Assembly (NCBI GenBank): GCA_000320605.2
Contig: KB445795.1
Location: forward strand, 118,864 to 182,863
Direction of reading: 5' to 3'
From: Gelatoporia subvermispora B
Lineage: Eukaryota; Basidiomycota; Agaricomycetes; Polyporales; Gelatoporiaceae
DNA: 64,000 bases
The position numbers and the translations under genes were made by a program. A model generated the notes under the pieces. The model saw only the letters and a program-made list of their open reading frames with translations. It had not been told where the DNA came from and did no database searches. Below, in pieces: positions 40,979 to 53,700 of the stretch; position 1 is the first letter of the stretch, and every line of letters starts with the position of its first letter.

Positions 40979-43900
40979 TCATATGGGAGGGTTGGCCCTT
41001 AACCAAGACCCCCCACAAACACATCTGAACATCCAGCTCTTCTCCCAGATCCGCCACCTGACAGAGGCGACACCAACACTCGTTTCCGCCGTCTCAGACC
41101 TACCCCCGCACCGTGCGCAGAGGAGGCCCGCATTGCGACGAGGTAGCAGCCCCTTCGAGACGACATCTATCCCCTTTTCTTTTGCCGGCTGGGCCTCCAT
41201 CGAGAGCCTATTGACGCCATCCACGAGGTCCGCCGGCTTGATGAAGAGTCGCGGCCTGTCGACGACGTCTGAGTTTTGTATTTTCTCTGCGATCTTACGC
41301 AGGTGCGGCTTTAGTGAAGGAGTCGGGCAGCACGCCGCAAGGCTCAGTCGGAGATCTTCGGCTGCGAGATGATCAGTGGATATACTCTCCAAACAACAGT
41401 GTGCGCACTTACCACTGGCAAAGTTTGTCTCTTGCATGAAGCTATGTAAGACACTACTGAGGGCACCCAGATCGATCCCGGAGTTGCCCACGATGTCTAT
41501 GAGGGTATCCCGTGCTAGATATGCGTTCTCGCCTTTCGGGGATAGGCTGGTAACTTGATCCCGGAACCTCTTCACATGCATGAGAGCACTATAGAGGCGG
41601 CTCAACGCAAAGGGATGGCCGAGAAGGAGGAAGTCGGGCGCATCGAGAGACGGGAGAGGGGATATCGAGGAAGCTGTAGCACATGGTATCAGCATATAAT
41701 AGATTGCGAGAAATGCCCATTTACCTGTATCTTCAAAGGTGAAAGTCTTTTCTTGTGGTGCATCACTTGCATGGCCAGTCACAATGCAGAGTCTGAGCAG
41801 CCTCTCTAGCATTTCGATTAGCCAGCCAGAGACGCCAACCAGCTGCCAAACAGCATCTGCGCAGAAAGCATAAACACAACCCTCAGATTATATACCATGG
41901 ACGAGCTCACCGAGATCATACTCGTCGCCTTCCTGACAATCCTCAAAGGCACTGCAGCATGCTGACAGAGACGCGATATCGTGGGCAAATTTCCAGCTCT
42001 GTGTAAGCTGATCCTTCTCTTCTCCGTCTACCTTCTTCGCGCGTGCTCTGCAAGGACATTAGTAGTGTTAGTAAGTCGACTATCACTGTACAAAGTCCGA
42101 CAGGACTCACAAGTACACCTCCGTTGCAGCACTGAGCATATTCGCCGTCCACATGTCCAGGAGTCCATTCGAGTCCAGACTCAGCAGCGTCAGAGCGTGA
42201 TACAATGTCTGCGAGATAGCCTCGAGCGGAGCGGTCGGTAACGAAAGCACATGAGTAACATCAGAAAACGAATATCGCGCGCGTAGTGCGTGCACCAGGG
42301 CGCGGGCGAGGTCAGATTGGGGGTGCCGCGACGGTGCGAGAGTATGTGGACGTCGGTGAGGAACGGGATGGATGCACAGTTGAACGCCGAGGGTAGCGGA
42401 AGGGAGGGTACATAACAGCGTATGATTGGGTGACACCGCAACACTGAGAGGTGCTGGATAGTGGAGGTCAGAGCTAGTTCTTAAATTATACTATGAGACA
42501 TACTGTGTTGCCCTAGATGATCGACGCGCGCCACAAGCGGCGAGGTGTCCCACTGCTCGTCCGTGCGTAGGTCTGGTCTGCGTACTGTGTTAGAGATAAA
42601 TGCGCAATGGCAGGGAGGTCGATATGCTTACATTCGAAGCACAGATACATGCCCTATGATTGTCTCACGGATCTTCGATCTCCTGCTGGGGATAGAACCA
42701 TGCAAGTCGAGAAAGCCGGCCAGCACAGCACCCTTGGGCATTGAAGGTACAATGAACGAAACGACTTTATCTTCGAAAATACGTTTCGCTTCGGATCGTG
42801 GGACCTGATAAAGGCCTTCTTAGTAATTGTCGGAATATGGGATTTAAGATATCATACCCAGCCGGAAACACCGCTTCCGCTCGGAGATTCTTTCTTCTGG
42901 AAAGAATATGTCTGAATCTCAGACTTCGGAGGCGCGGTATCTGGTGACGAAATTCAAGACAAAAATCCGTTGGAACAAAAGTATGCAGAACATACAGTCG
43001 CCAAAATCGAGAAACGTCGCGACCAGGAATGGTCCACTCTCGATTCCCTTCGCTAGCTTTCTCGGGTCTTTCGTTGGAGATGCCAAAGGAGACATAGGTG
43101 GCTCATACACGAATCTGAATTCTGCTAATTGCGCTGGTGTATCTAGCAGCGGGTTGATGGGCTTCGTTACAAGACCTGATGGAATCGATTGAGCACCTCA
43201 AGATCTCTAACGATAGGATTATTACGAAGCCTACGAGGCACATTCTTGTAATCCAGATGCACTTCACACAATTGGATGGTAGGGTCTTCGCCCCACATAT
43301 CCCATTCGGAGGCAAATGGGTCGTCTGCCGCAGAACCGTGAGCCATTTCGAGTGGTAACCCAAGGCCCATAGGATCATGCAGACTCCTGTCTGCATGTTG
43401 TGGCGGCAATAAATGCGAACGCATTGCCACAACCATAGTAGAATCTGCCAGGTCTCAGTTGGAGCTTTGTATGTATGTCGCGACATGAACGCACCATTGT
43501 AGCCCAAGCCGATTGTTGCATTGATACAGACCCTGTCCCCTCCAGGCCCGCCAGACGCTTCGGGAGGTAAAGTCTCCTTCGGGTCCGCGATGACTGTCGC
43601 TCGTAAGAGAGAGGCGCGCATGGACTTAGCTCCAGGTTGTACATGTGGCGGGATGAAGTAGATGTGGATAAAATGGTCCTGCGTTACGAGAACTAGTGTC
43701 GGGGCTCGATGTGGTGAAATAGGTCCGCGCGGAGGCACTCTACTCGAGGAGCCTGCTTCGCTTACGACCCACTATATACGCCGCAAACATTCCGTATTCA
43801 GAATCTGTACACACACGCTGCCTGTATCTGAACCACACGCACCTCGCGATGGGCGCACGTCCACTCGGCCGCAACCACCCCCGCCTTCGATGGGAAGCTG

Positions 43901-44395
43901 AAGCAATCACGCACACTCCAGTTGTCCAGTTGTGCGCCCCTCTTCCAGAGGCATCCCACGCCATCGCCCCCGCGTCCAGGAAAGAAAGCAAAGCACCAAT
44001 CGTCCGTTGGACACACGGCTATGATGGTAGGTGGACCGTATGCCGCAGTGGCAGTCAGTAGAGGCTGTGGGGACGGAAGTACAAATTGGCGGCCTGAAGG
44101 GAAATGAGATACGAGTACAAGGGGCTGTGACGGATGCGCCCGCAAGAGGAGCGAGGAGGGGGACCATGCGAGTGGCCTGGGTTCACAGTCTTGGGTCGTC
44201 AGAGGCTCGGAGTGAGGTGATGAAGGGCGAGACGTACTTGCGAGGACTGGATGTTGATGCGAGATCCCACCAGCCAAGTTGCCAATGAGTGTCTTCACGG
44301 GCTTTACCCTTGCTGGACATGGACAACTTGGGCTCGTGCATTGCGGATGTGGAGGGCCCTGTGGAATGCATGGCCCCTCTTCCTGAAGAGCTCAC
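40979..44395 (-). CDS. MED16: Mediator complex subunit 16
   Basis: Tail-module subunit of Mediator, which links DNA-bound activators to RNA polymerase II. The start is the ATG near 44395 (MSSSGRGAMHS), followed by THWQLGWWDL, the WWD block of Med16 proteins. WD-type beta-propeller sequence follows (SFPSGRQFVL ... TDDWCFAFFPG at 44000-44120; PTLVLVTQDHFIHIYFIPPH; DKVVSFIVPSMPKGAVLAGFLD). The helical region is at 42100-42440. The last exon from about 41812 has MLERLLRLCIVTGH and ends with LLCARCGG...WRIWEKSWMFRCVCGGSW, matching the paired-Cys C-terminus of animal MED16. There are about eight exons; several internal boundaries are approximate. It is divergent from PSMG3, with 286 bp between starts. 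Confidence 0.82.
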
Positions 44396-44502
44396 TGACG
44401 GCTTGTATACTCGAGTATTGGAAGCTTTTGGTCAGTCTTTTGAGAATTTCGGATGATATACGCGTGGAATGAACAGGGGTATGTGGATATTTGGATATCA
44501 GG

Positions 44503-44510
44503 TATATAAG
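44503..44510. promoter_or_regulatory. TATA box between MED16 and PSMG3
   Basis: TATATAAG (+ strand), or CTTATATA on the minus strand, lies about 110 bp from the MED16 start and 172 bp from the PSMG3 start. With only 286 bp between the two start codons, the genes must share promoter DNA. The distance fits MED16 a little better. Confidence 0.4.
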
Positions 44511-44681
44511 GAGGTGGAGGGTTGTGACATGTCGTCAATTGTTTGAGCGCTGATCGCGACTTGAGCGCGTCGGGGTGGACGCGTCGTCCCTCGACCCCGG
44601 AGGCTCCGCCAAAAGCCACCACGACGCTCATACTGACCCATACCTCGTCTTCTTCCCATATTATACAAGGCCACCCGCGAT

Positions 44682-45216
44682 ATGCTCCCATCCACACAGA
44701 CAATAAGAGAGCTCGATGGCGTACCCACGGAAGTACTGCTGCAGGCGTTCGCAGATCGTGTGCTTGTTCTAGTCACGCAATTGGGGAAAGTCGGTAATCT
44801 GGTATGTCTCTAGCATTGTTTCCTCAGACGACCAACTAATATACTTCGACCTATAGATACAGGCTACTATTCCACCAACGACCGACCTGCTGCCGCCACC
44901 CCTACCGGACCCAGCGCAGCCCAATGTCGTCCCTCTGCCTGAGCCGCCTTCCGCTATCGAGCTCGCTCCACTCCTCGGCGGACCACCATCCGACCACCTA
45001 GGGACCTTGCAATCATTATATGTGTCGCAGATCGCGACGCTCGTTTGGACATCGGAAGCAGAAGGGTCCTTGGAGGGCGAGCGTCGCCCGGTTGTTGTAG
45101 GAATCGCCCTGCGCAAGTCGACGGCCGAGAAGGGAGCGGCGGGTTTGAGTGAACACGAGAAAACGGTGTTTCATGAGGTTATGGATATGGTCAGAGGGCT
45201 GTTGAAACGCCAATAG
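44682..45216 (+). CDS. PSMG3: Proteasome assembly chaperone 3
   Basis: Chaperone (Pba3/Irc25 in yeast, PAC3 in animals) that helps build the alpha ring of the 20S proteasome in the cytosol. Two exons: 44682-44801 and 44857-45216, 159 codons, joined by a GTATGT...TATAG intron. The diagnostic block is near the N-terminus: GVPTEVLLQAFADRVLVLVTQLGKVGNL, matching the GVPT.V...F.D...VVVTQ.GK.G.L pattern of animal PAC3. A Pro-rich insert separates it from SLYVSQIATLVW and a final helix. Compared with the usual 120-130 residues it is slightly long because of that insert. Confidence 0.8.
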
Positions 45217-45303
45217 GCCCTGCAATTGTAGCCGTATTATTGAATGCCATACCGAAGAATGATTCCGAATCCTTCTATAGTTCCCGCCACACTTATTGCC
45301 TTT

Positions 45304-45528
45304 TCACTTCTCCACCTCAACAGCCAGTGCCTTCAAATCGATCTCATCGTCGTTGCCAGCCGTCAACCGCTGCTCGCGTTCATTGCGCCACTTGTTGTAC
45401 TTCCATTTTATCAGAGCCGTAAGTCGTTCCTCCGGAGGAACGGCATTCCGTGGGTGCGATTCATAGAGATAGTACGCGAATACGCCAGTGAACACACCAA
45501 GAAGGGGGTCGAGACGGCTGTGAATGAA
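45304..45528 (-). CDS. NCE101-like small membrane protein (5' end not resolved)
   Basis: The last exon encodes RLDPLLGVFTGVFAYYLYESHPR..PPEERL..LIKWKYNKWR, then a short acidic tail, with stop at 45304-45306. The RLDP...GV..G..AYYLYE.(N/H)PR pattern with one short hydrophobic segment is that of the Nce101/Nce1 family. The yeast member was linked to non-classical protein export, and its molecular role is unclear. The acceptor is CAG either at 45529-45531 or at 45518-45520. I could not find the first coding exon with confidence; it should be within 100-200 bp to the right. Stop codons of this gene and PSMG3 face each other 88 bp apart. Confidence 0.6.
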   Translation of the reverse strand, partial: FIHSRLDPLLGVFTGVFAYYLYESHPRNAVPPEERLTALIKWKYNKWRNEREQRLTAGNDDEIDLKALAVEVEK

Positions 45529-45898
45529 CTGTTAGCGAGTATTGCTTGCGCACGAACCATGCTCTCCTGACCGTGAAAGAAGCACCGGCGGCATCGTCTC
45601 AGGCTGTCTTCTTCCTGGCCTCGTGTCTTATGTCTCCCTCGGCGTGGGCGGCGACGATGAGCTTTTGCGATGCTTCTGTGAGGTCTGAGCGGGCAGTGTC
45701 GGCGTCGTCGGATGGTCGCGGGCTCAGGACGCGTTCGGCGGGAAGACGGAGTCGGACTGGCGCGCGCCTCGATCGGCGCTGACCCAAATTTTGTACGCGA
45801 CAAACGTTCACGTAGTCGTCGGACTTGGTATATCTCAAGCCCTCCGCCGCCTCTCTACTTGGTCCCTGCTTGTTGTCTGCTGCTCGCTGTCTTGAACA

Positions 45899-48800
45899 AT
45901 GGCCTCGGTCGAACGTCAAATTCGCCCCATCTATGGTACGTATGCTCGCTAACCCCGCCACCGGCGCTTCAGCGCACTCGACTGACCCACCGGCACACTC
46001 CAGAGGCCCTCGACACGGGCTCGAACAAGTCGGCGTTGCTGGCATGCAACAAGCTGCTCAAGAAGTACCCCCAGAGCAACCTCATCAAGGTGTGCGGTTT
46101 ACGTGTACTTGTCGTGCGGTGTGAGCAGCGTCTCACGAGCAGCGTGTGCTGTCCCAGGCATTGAAAGCCCTTGCGCTGGTTCGGTCTCAAAAGGTTGAGG
46201 AGTCGCTCGTGCTATGCGATGAGGTCCTCGCAGCAAAGCCCACCGACGACCCCACGCTTTCCGCCATGATGCATGTCTTGCGTGGACTTGGCCGGCGTAA
46301 GCTCCCTGCTCCGTTCGTGAAGACCTCCGTTCACTCTTCTCGCAAAATCACGCAGACACGGACATGGTCTCAATGTATGAGGATGCGTTCAAGCAGCAGC
46401 CAAACAATGAGGACCTAGGAGCGCAAACGTTCTTCGCAAACGTGCGTATTGGCAACTGGAAGGCGGCCCAGCAGGTGCGTGACCATACCCGATTCTAACG
46501 TTCGGGAATACGTGACTGAGAGGTTACGCAGATTGCGACCAAAATGCACAAGCAATTCCAGGAGGAGCACTATCTGTACTGGAGTATCATGAGTGCTTTC
46601 TTGCAGGTTCGTACCATATTCCTTCTATTTCTCGCCCTCTGCTACCGGTGGGGTGCCGTCCATCTCGCCAGTGACCCTGGCCAGAAGTCAGCATACACAG
46701 ATGGAAGGGCGTCAATTGGCAATTTGTGGTCTGGACTTGAGGTCCCCTCCACGTTCTCGAGGCAGCAGAAGCAGACCGCTTCTGCATCAGAATCAGTGTC
46801 ATGAAAGAAGGCTTGCCAGATGGTCTTGTGGTCATTTATACCCCTTCGTTACCACGACCATCACTCAGCCAGTTCGATCGTATGTGACGGAAGACTCGGG
46901 GAATTCGCTCTTGTTCACAGCACTTTTCCGGAGGCATAGACAGACGCGCATCTAATTACAACACATTAGGCCAATGACCCCACAACGCCAGAAACCCTCC
47001 GCACGATCCTCCTCAAGCTTGCGCACCGCCTCATCTCGGCCGCGACGCCGTCATACTACAGCGCGGACCGCTTCCACCTGCACCTGTCAATCTTGCGCGA
47101 CCTCGCGCTTTACGACGAGGCGTGTACGCTACTCGACTCGGACGCCGGCAAGACGGTGTGCAGCTCGAGTCTCGCGTGCGAGGAGCTGAGGCGGGAGATC
47201 TGGCGACTGAAGGGGCTGACGAAGGAGGAGGGCGTGCGGGCGCAAGCGCGAATCGTCGACGCGAAGTGAGTGGCTCGTTGCAGTGGCGGCGCGTGCATGC
47301 ATGCTGAGGGCGCACGCGCGTTTGTGTTTGTGTGGTGAGGGACCGCAACTGGCTCGAGTTCCTCGCGGTGCTGGACGCCGCGTTTGCGGACGTCGCGGGC
47401 GGCGACGCGGACGAGGCGCAGAAGGCGGCATGCAAGGAGGCGGTGGCGAAGACGCGCGAGCTGTTCGTGCAGGTGGCGGAGCAGGACGGCAGGAAGGATC
47501 GTTCCGGCCTTTTGGCGCTCCTCGAGCTCGAAAAGCGTGCACGGGTACACGGCGTCTCTTCGAGTGCGTATCGGCGACTATTGCCACCGCTATCTGTTCG
47601 TTGACATTTCGATAGATGCCTCGGAACTACAGAGCTCGCTAGAACGGTATTTCCAGCAGATTGGCGACAAGGCATGCTGCTTCGAGGATCTCAGGCCCTA
47701 CATTGATCTCGAAGGCGATGATCTGTCGACATGGTCCTCTTTCCTGGAATCGCAATCACCGTCTCTGGTAGGTGGAGTCGTAATACCGGTGGAGAGCACA
47801 ACAACTCAGCGATGTATGGATATAGGACAATGTCTCGGACCTCTGGCGCTACACCAATGTCCAGAAGCTGCTGCGATACAATCTTTCCCAGGAACATATA
47901 ACTGTCGAACTTGAGACTGTCCGGGCAATGAAATTTCTCAAGGCGTACTTCGACGGTCTCAAGCTCGGCAAGGATCTCCCTGACACCGAGCTGCAGCCTG
48001 CGGACGACCTTGCCATCCTGACTGGCCACGTTCTCGTGAGCCTCTGGAAGCTCAGTGGGAAGATCGAATACCTGTATCATGCCGCGTCGGTATTGGAGTA
48101 CGCCTCAAGTAGGAGCAAGCAGTCGTACAAAATCCACCTGATGCTTGTCAGAATATACCGCTTGATCGGTATGTACTGGCTGCTGACATTCGTTCATGAA
48201 CTGACCGTGACCATTCTTGATACAGGTGCACCGTCTCTGGCATTGGAGCATTACAGGGCGATCAATGTAAAGCAGGTTCAAAACGACACGCTCTCTCACT
48301 TTATCCTGTCGCGGGCATCTCTGTTCTCCCTTTCGTCCATCGGCGACCTCACATACTCGTCTGAGTGCATGGAAGCGAGCCAGATCTATATGAACAACTC
48401 GCAGGAGGTAGGCTGTGGATGCATCGTGTCAGTGCACAGCTCTGACAGCAATAATTAGACTGCCGAGTTTATTGTCAGAGCCTTCAGCACGGAAAAATAT
48501 TCGCAGGTATGCATATGTATCGGATCTGCCTCAATTTATACAAATGAGCGTATTGCAGATCCCCGACTTCATCGTCTTCGAAGATAGATTAGACAATTCC
48601 CTGCAGAGGGATCTCACCAAGCTAGAGCATGTCCGAATGCGGGTTGCGCATGAGCAGATTGGCTCCGACTTGGTCGACATGGAATTAATCGAGCTGAAAT
48701 TCATCTTCGATCGCTGTAAGTCTGCTATGGGCAATATTTAGACGCGAGGTTGATACGATGTTTCGAGTAGCCCACCACGATAACCGGGATTTCGAGGTCC

Positions 48801-50014
48801 TGCCCAACTATCAACCGCGCCGTCTCCCGACCTTCAACCAGCAGACCCTTCTCTTCGACAAGACACCAGGGGTGAGTGTCCTACCTATGTTTTGTGACAA
48901 TTATTGACCTTTTTTTTCTGTTCGCAGCCAGGATGGCTCTCGCTCGTCCTCAAGACCTACATTCGTGCGTTCCAGCTTGCGAGCGATTTAGACGACACGG
49001 TGGAGGACAAGTTACTCATCGGCGACCGGCCGAAGCCGAGCAACGACCCTGAGAATAAGCTCCCGCTGAAGGAGCGTCTCGAGAAGCGCAAGCAGGAGGA
49101 GCTCGACGAGGTGCGATGAATATCTCATCTATGACGACATCGAGCTCACTGCTGTCAACGCTATAGCTGACACCAGACGAACTTGCATTCCTTGAATACG
49201 CTACTGCTATGTCGGAATGGCTCGCGCCCTACCATGACTATGCTCGCCCGCCGCCATCGGCCGTTCTCGCAGAGGCAGCAAAGCAGACTGAGCTGAAGAC
49301 CGGTCACCCGCTGAAGGGTCTTGAGCTGCCTGCGAATGGATCTGCGACGAACGGGCACTCGAAGAAGGAAGAGGAACCTCCTGTGGTCAAGGAGCCTCCA
49401 GTGGTTGTCACGAAGTTCTTCGATGGTATGCTTCAATTCATCCGTTGTTTACTCTGTTCACTAAACTTGTCTTTCGCTCGATTAGACATGAGCGCGCGGT
49501 TCAAGGAGCTGGTGGAACGGGGTGCACTCCCTCACGAGCTCCTCCTGGTCATCACTCTCACCCAAGAGGCAAGGTTCATCCGTATTCTTCACCGTTGTCT
49601 TCTGACACTCCTTCCAGGCATTGATCCTGTTCTCTATTGAGACCATACGGTTCAAGAACGCGTCTGTTGTGAAGCAGAATAAGTTCGGTGCTGTGAGTAC
49701 CTCTTCGGCATACGTGCAGCAATCCTCTTAATGAATTATCCATGCAGTTGGCGCAGAGCTTCAAGGAGATCCGCCCAAAGGCAGCCGCATCCTTGAATGA
49801 GATGGCTACCACACTTTCCCAGCTGGGTGAGAAGGATGCGACAGTGGAAGGCAGGAAGGCATTCGTTGCAGCATGCAAGCCCATATGGGAGTCATCGGAG
49901 CTCGACCACGACTTCGTCTCGACTATGTCCAAGAAGGTCACCGACTCGAAGAAGCAGATCTTTGAAGGTGTCGCCAAGGGTGTCGCGCGTGTCTGCAAGA
50001 ATCACGCGTCATGA
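45899..50014 (+). CDS. NAA25: NatB N-terminal acetyltransferase auxiliary subunit
   Basis: Non-catalytic, ribosome-anchoring subunit (Mdm20 in yeast, NAA25 in animals) of NatB, which acetylates Met-Asp/Glu/Asn/Gln N-termini. The start ATG 45899 gives MASVERQIRPIYEALDTGSN. The RPIY.AL..G.NK.A....KLLKK block is shared with human NAA25. TPR-like helices follow: ALALVRSQKVEESL; ADTDMVSMYEDAFKQ region at about 46350; RNWLEFLAVLDAAF at 47341; LRPYIDLEGDDL at 47690; SLALEHYRAINVKQVQNDTLSHF at about 48232. The C-terminus is LAQSFKEIRPKA...GVARVCKNHAS. At least 15 exons with short GT-AG introns. Not every internal exon boundary was checked. Expected length is about 900 residues, in line with the family. 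Confidence 0.88.
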
Positions 50015-50379
50015 TAAACTGTTACGCGTTCACATGCGCTCCTGCCCTTGCCTGAGGACTTTTGCCTGCCTTTTACCCTTAATTGTCGAGTATGCTACAT
50101 GTGAATATACACCCACCACTCATGCTTTGTACTATTACAACACCATGGAGCGCCTGAGGTTGGCCTTGCCAGCATGACCGGATCGCTACCTTACTAAGAA
50201 GGAGTGCTCACTATTGACTTGTCGATCGAAATATTGAGCGGCCCCAGTGCGCGCTTCCCGAGTCGCGTCGCCACTGACGCGTTATGTCACGCGTCGTACA
50301 TGATCACCGCGTCACGGACGCGGCAAACACACGTCTCCTCTTTCCGCCACCCCCCAGGTCAATTTATACAGATCTGAAA

Positions 50380-51536
50380 ATGAGTCGTATGTATCATACC
50401 CATACGCATTAACAGGAGCTGAACAAGGGCTAGTCGAGAAATATGGCGACAACCCGTTCTACGGGAACAACGGTGGTGGTGGGTTCATGCAGTCACCAGG
50501 CAGTGCTAGCGGCAGTCCAGGTGGTGGAGGTGGACGGGTGCGTGGCTCCCGTACAGTGCATATTCTGAAGCTGACATATTAGAGATAGCGTTCCGATGCT
50601 GCACAATCACTCAGGCCGGTGACAATCAAACAACTCCTGGACGCGACGCAGGCACATTCAGACGCGGAGTGGCAGATCAATGGTCAAGAAATTGGCGCAG
50701 TACGTAGGACATTGGCCTAGTTACGAGGTTACTGACATCCCTACAGGTCACAGTAGTGGCGCACGTTCTGACAATACACGCGCAGACGACCAATTGCGTT
50801 TACTGGCTTGACGATGGGACGGGCAGGATGGAGGCACGGCAGTGGTCTCCATCGGACGAAGATGGGGGAGACAAATTGCGTGGTATCACGTATATTATTA
50901 TCGTTGGCATATGGCGGCAATTGGCTGACTGTGTCGATCACACAGCGAGGGCACCTACGTCCGGGTTATGGGCACACCGAAAATCTTTGGTCAAAAAAAG
51001 TACATTAACGCGACAGCACTTCGACCTGTTACGGACCCGAACGAGATTCAATTCCACCTCCTGGAGACGATGATGGTCTGGAAAATTCTCGAAAGAGGCC
51101 CTGTGAGTCTATTGTAGTATTACCTGCTCAGGCATCCATAGCTCACTTGCTATCAGCCTCCTCGACCAGGCGAGAAGCCTCGTGCGAACGTAAATGCATA
51201 TGCGAATGGTGCTGCACTCGGAACGGCCTCAGCGTACTCTAAGCAAACCCACTCTGCTCCATCAAACCCACAGTGGGCCCATTTGCCCGACCTCCAGCGT
51301 CGCATTGTCGAATATATGGCGGCACAAACGGCGATCCCTGAGGGTATCCATGCTAGAAACATTGCGGCATCTATTCCGGGCGGGAACGCTACTGCGATTG
51401 CGTAAGTGCAAGTTGACGGCTGCAGGGATCATGGTATTGAATGTTTGACTGTTGTAGGGGCGCGCTCGACGATTTGATGGACACTGGCTATATCTATAGC
51501 ACAATCGATGACTCACATTACGCATTGTCTGTGTAG
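50380..51536 (+). CDS. RPA2: Replication protein A 32-kDa subunit
   Basis: Middle subunit of the single-stranded-DNA-binding trimer RPA, used in replication, repair and recombination. The first coding exon is only 7 nt (50380-50386), the second 50416-50537. The N-terminus is Gly/Ser-rich and phosphorylatable (NPFYGNNGGGGFMQSPGS). The OB fold starts at RPVTIKQLLDATQ, continues with VTVVAHVLTIHAQTTNCVYWLDDGTGRMEARQW and ends at GTPKIFGQKKYI. The C-terminal winged helix is LPDLQRRIVEYMAAQ ... GALDDLMDTGYIYSTIDDSHY, for protein partners. About seven exons. Domain order and length (about 270 residues) are normal. A divergent paralogue follows directly in the same orientation. Confidence 0.92.
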
Positions 51537-52069
51537 CGGACAGCGTCTTGTCCACTGGGTTTCGTTTTTAGTTCTGCTGTTTACGTTGATATCGTTGTAT
51601 TCTGCGCGCCGCCCTGCAATTCTGAGTCGCTCCTGTATTCTAGGCCTTCAAAGGTTTCGGTGGAATTACTGTCCGAAAGCAGTGGAGAATTAGCAACATA
51701 TGCAAGGAATCCAGCAAGATATAGCTGCACACGTGCACATGATCTCTGTTAATGTCTGACTCGGAACCCTTTGATCTGCCACTGCTGCCGCTTTTCACCT
51801 ACTGGATCTCAATTTGCTTCTCGGTCCGTCTTGATCAGACTTCCGACTATGAGCGCGAAGTCAACTTTGTCAGTCTCGAGACTGGATCATGGCAATCACG
51901 CCGTATATCCATCTGTGCCTCGGACCGACCTCCAGGATGTGTGACATGCTCGTTTAGGTTCATGAAGCTCTCCCGGGCCCAACCGTCCCTGACGTTGGCC
52001 AGTCCTCCACCCGGGTCCTCTCTCAGCGTAGTGCAAGTTTGCGTACACATCTAAATTTCCGTGCATCAA
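51537..52069. other. Spacer between the two RPA2-type genes
   Basis: It contains the terminator of RPA2 and the promoter of the paralogue. An open frame at 51752-52054 begins MSDSEPFD, similar to the MSDAEPDD start of the downstream gene, but the rest shows no domain and ends before that gene. It may be a decayed duplicate of the first exon or chance. Confidence 0.4.
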
Positions 52070-53608
52070 ATGTCAGACGCAGAACCTGACGATGGCGTTA
52101 CGGTCTATGGCAGTGGTGATGAGGGCGCGGAGGACTCGTCCGTGAGTTCTTGCGATTGTCTGGATGAAGCTTTGCATGATGAATTGTCTGATCATCCTCA
52201 GTCGAGTCGGGTTGAAGCGCAACCAGATTCAAGCAAGGAGAAATGGATCAGGCCTGTGACGATTCGTCAGGCTCAGAGTGCACAACAAGCACACCGGGAG
52301 GCCAAGTTCGCAATCGATGGGGTTCCAATTCAACATTACGTGGGCATTGTTACATTGCTTCTCGGTGTTACACATGACAATTTCCCCTTCAAACCCTATT
52401 AGATACGCGTCGTTGCTCATTTGTTCAAGGTCGAATTTAGGGAGCAGCGGTCTGCATTGATGAAGCTCGACGACGGCACTAGCTTCATCAATGCATATGA
52501 AGTATGGAGGGCCGATACTGCATATCAGGTTCAGAAAAAGTATGAAGGGTCCTACGTACGCGTTGTAGGCGTACTCAAGCGGCTTGGGAACACGACAATG
52601 CTGATGGCCGAGAGTGTGTGTCGTGTGGAGGATCCGCATGAAGTCTATTTTCACACCCTTGAGTCCATATACGCAACTCTTCATGTCAAACGTGGACCAC
52701 CTGTAAGCCATTCCTCATCAGTTCCAAGCGAATCAAATGTAATGTTCGCCTTTCCAGTCTTTGGAACTCAGGAAGAGAGCCCAAGCATCGGTGCCTAGGT
52801 CGTCGTATGCGCCGGCGGCGAGAGCTCATCGTGCCCTTGGCGTGGCTCAACTCGACAATCGACCTCCATCGGGGGACACAGTCGACGTCACTAGCAGGGT
52901 GAGGAACGACGTTGCTAGGAGCGAGACAACCGATAGCCTAGAAGCAACGCTACCGCGCCCCTGCCGCGAGCGCAGTCCAGAAGACATTGTTATGGACCGT
53001 CTAAGTCCTGACTTGTCTCCCACGCTCTGGAAGGAACAAGTGGAAAGTCAAGTTGATACTATGGCTGATGCTGTTGAAATGCTCGGCATTTCCGAGGAGC
53101 ACCCAGATCTCGGCGATCCTGCTGAGCAGGCCTCTCCCGCCCCAGCGACGCCCGAGAGGCCTGCTCAAAACCCGTTCCCGAATGCCAGAACTTTTGTCTC
53201 CCCTTTCGCCGCGCTTGGCGCTCTCGCATCACCAACGGATGATACTCCATCCCGACGGCGGGACCCGTACTCGCATCTTAGCTCTCTACAGAGGAACATT
53301 ATGCTGGAGATCCACAGCGCTGCTTCGACCCATAGTGAGGCCAGTCTTGCATTTATCCTGAAGAATGTTCCCCGGGGACGTAACCAGACGCGCGAAGACA
53401 TCCAGTACGTATTGGTTTCCGCGATTCTGGATACGTTGATTGATCCGTGAGGCGCTCCAGAGCAGCACTTGATGAACTTGTGGATGAAGGCTACCTTTAT
53501 ATGAACGATGATGACGAACACTCATACTTCGAGATTGCAGATCAAAGCCAGTTCGGACGGCTCTATCCCCAACTCTCGGATTCGGATGACCAGGCGTTGG
53601 ATTGGTGA
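52070..53608 (+). CDS. Divergent RPA2 paralogue (RPA32-like)
   Basis: The start is ATG 52070 (MSDAEPDDG). An acidic/Ser N-terminus is followed by RPVTIRQAQSAQQAH and VVAHLFKVEFREQRSALMKLDDGTS, which align with RPVTIKQLLDATQAH and VVAHVLTI...VYWLDDGTG of the upstream RPA2. YVRVVGVLKRLG completes an RPA2-type OB fold. A long disordered linker of about 150 residues, absent from RPA2, precedes a C-terminal winged helix (LSSLQRNIMLEIHSA ... AALDELVDEGYLYMNDDDEHSYFEI). Introns: about 52365-52402, about 52703-52757 (GTAAGC to TTCCAG) and about 53412-53471. The stop is TGA 53606-53608. The pair probably arose by tandem duplication. A role in an alternative RPA, meiosis or telomeres (Stn1 shares this domain order) is possible but unproven. 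Confidence 0.8.
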
Positions 53609-53700
53609 AAAGGTAAAAGGAATGTTGTACGATAAGTAGCTACATGCAAGGTGATGTCTGGCGACCACGCAAGGATTTGTCGTGTTGGTATTTGTGACAT

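Noticed and set aside
51752..52054. 100-codon ORF starting MSDSEPFD
   Set aside because: Only the first residues resemble the downstream RPA2 paralogue; the rest is not coding-like.
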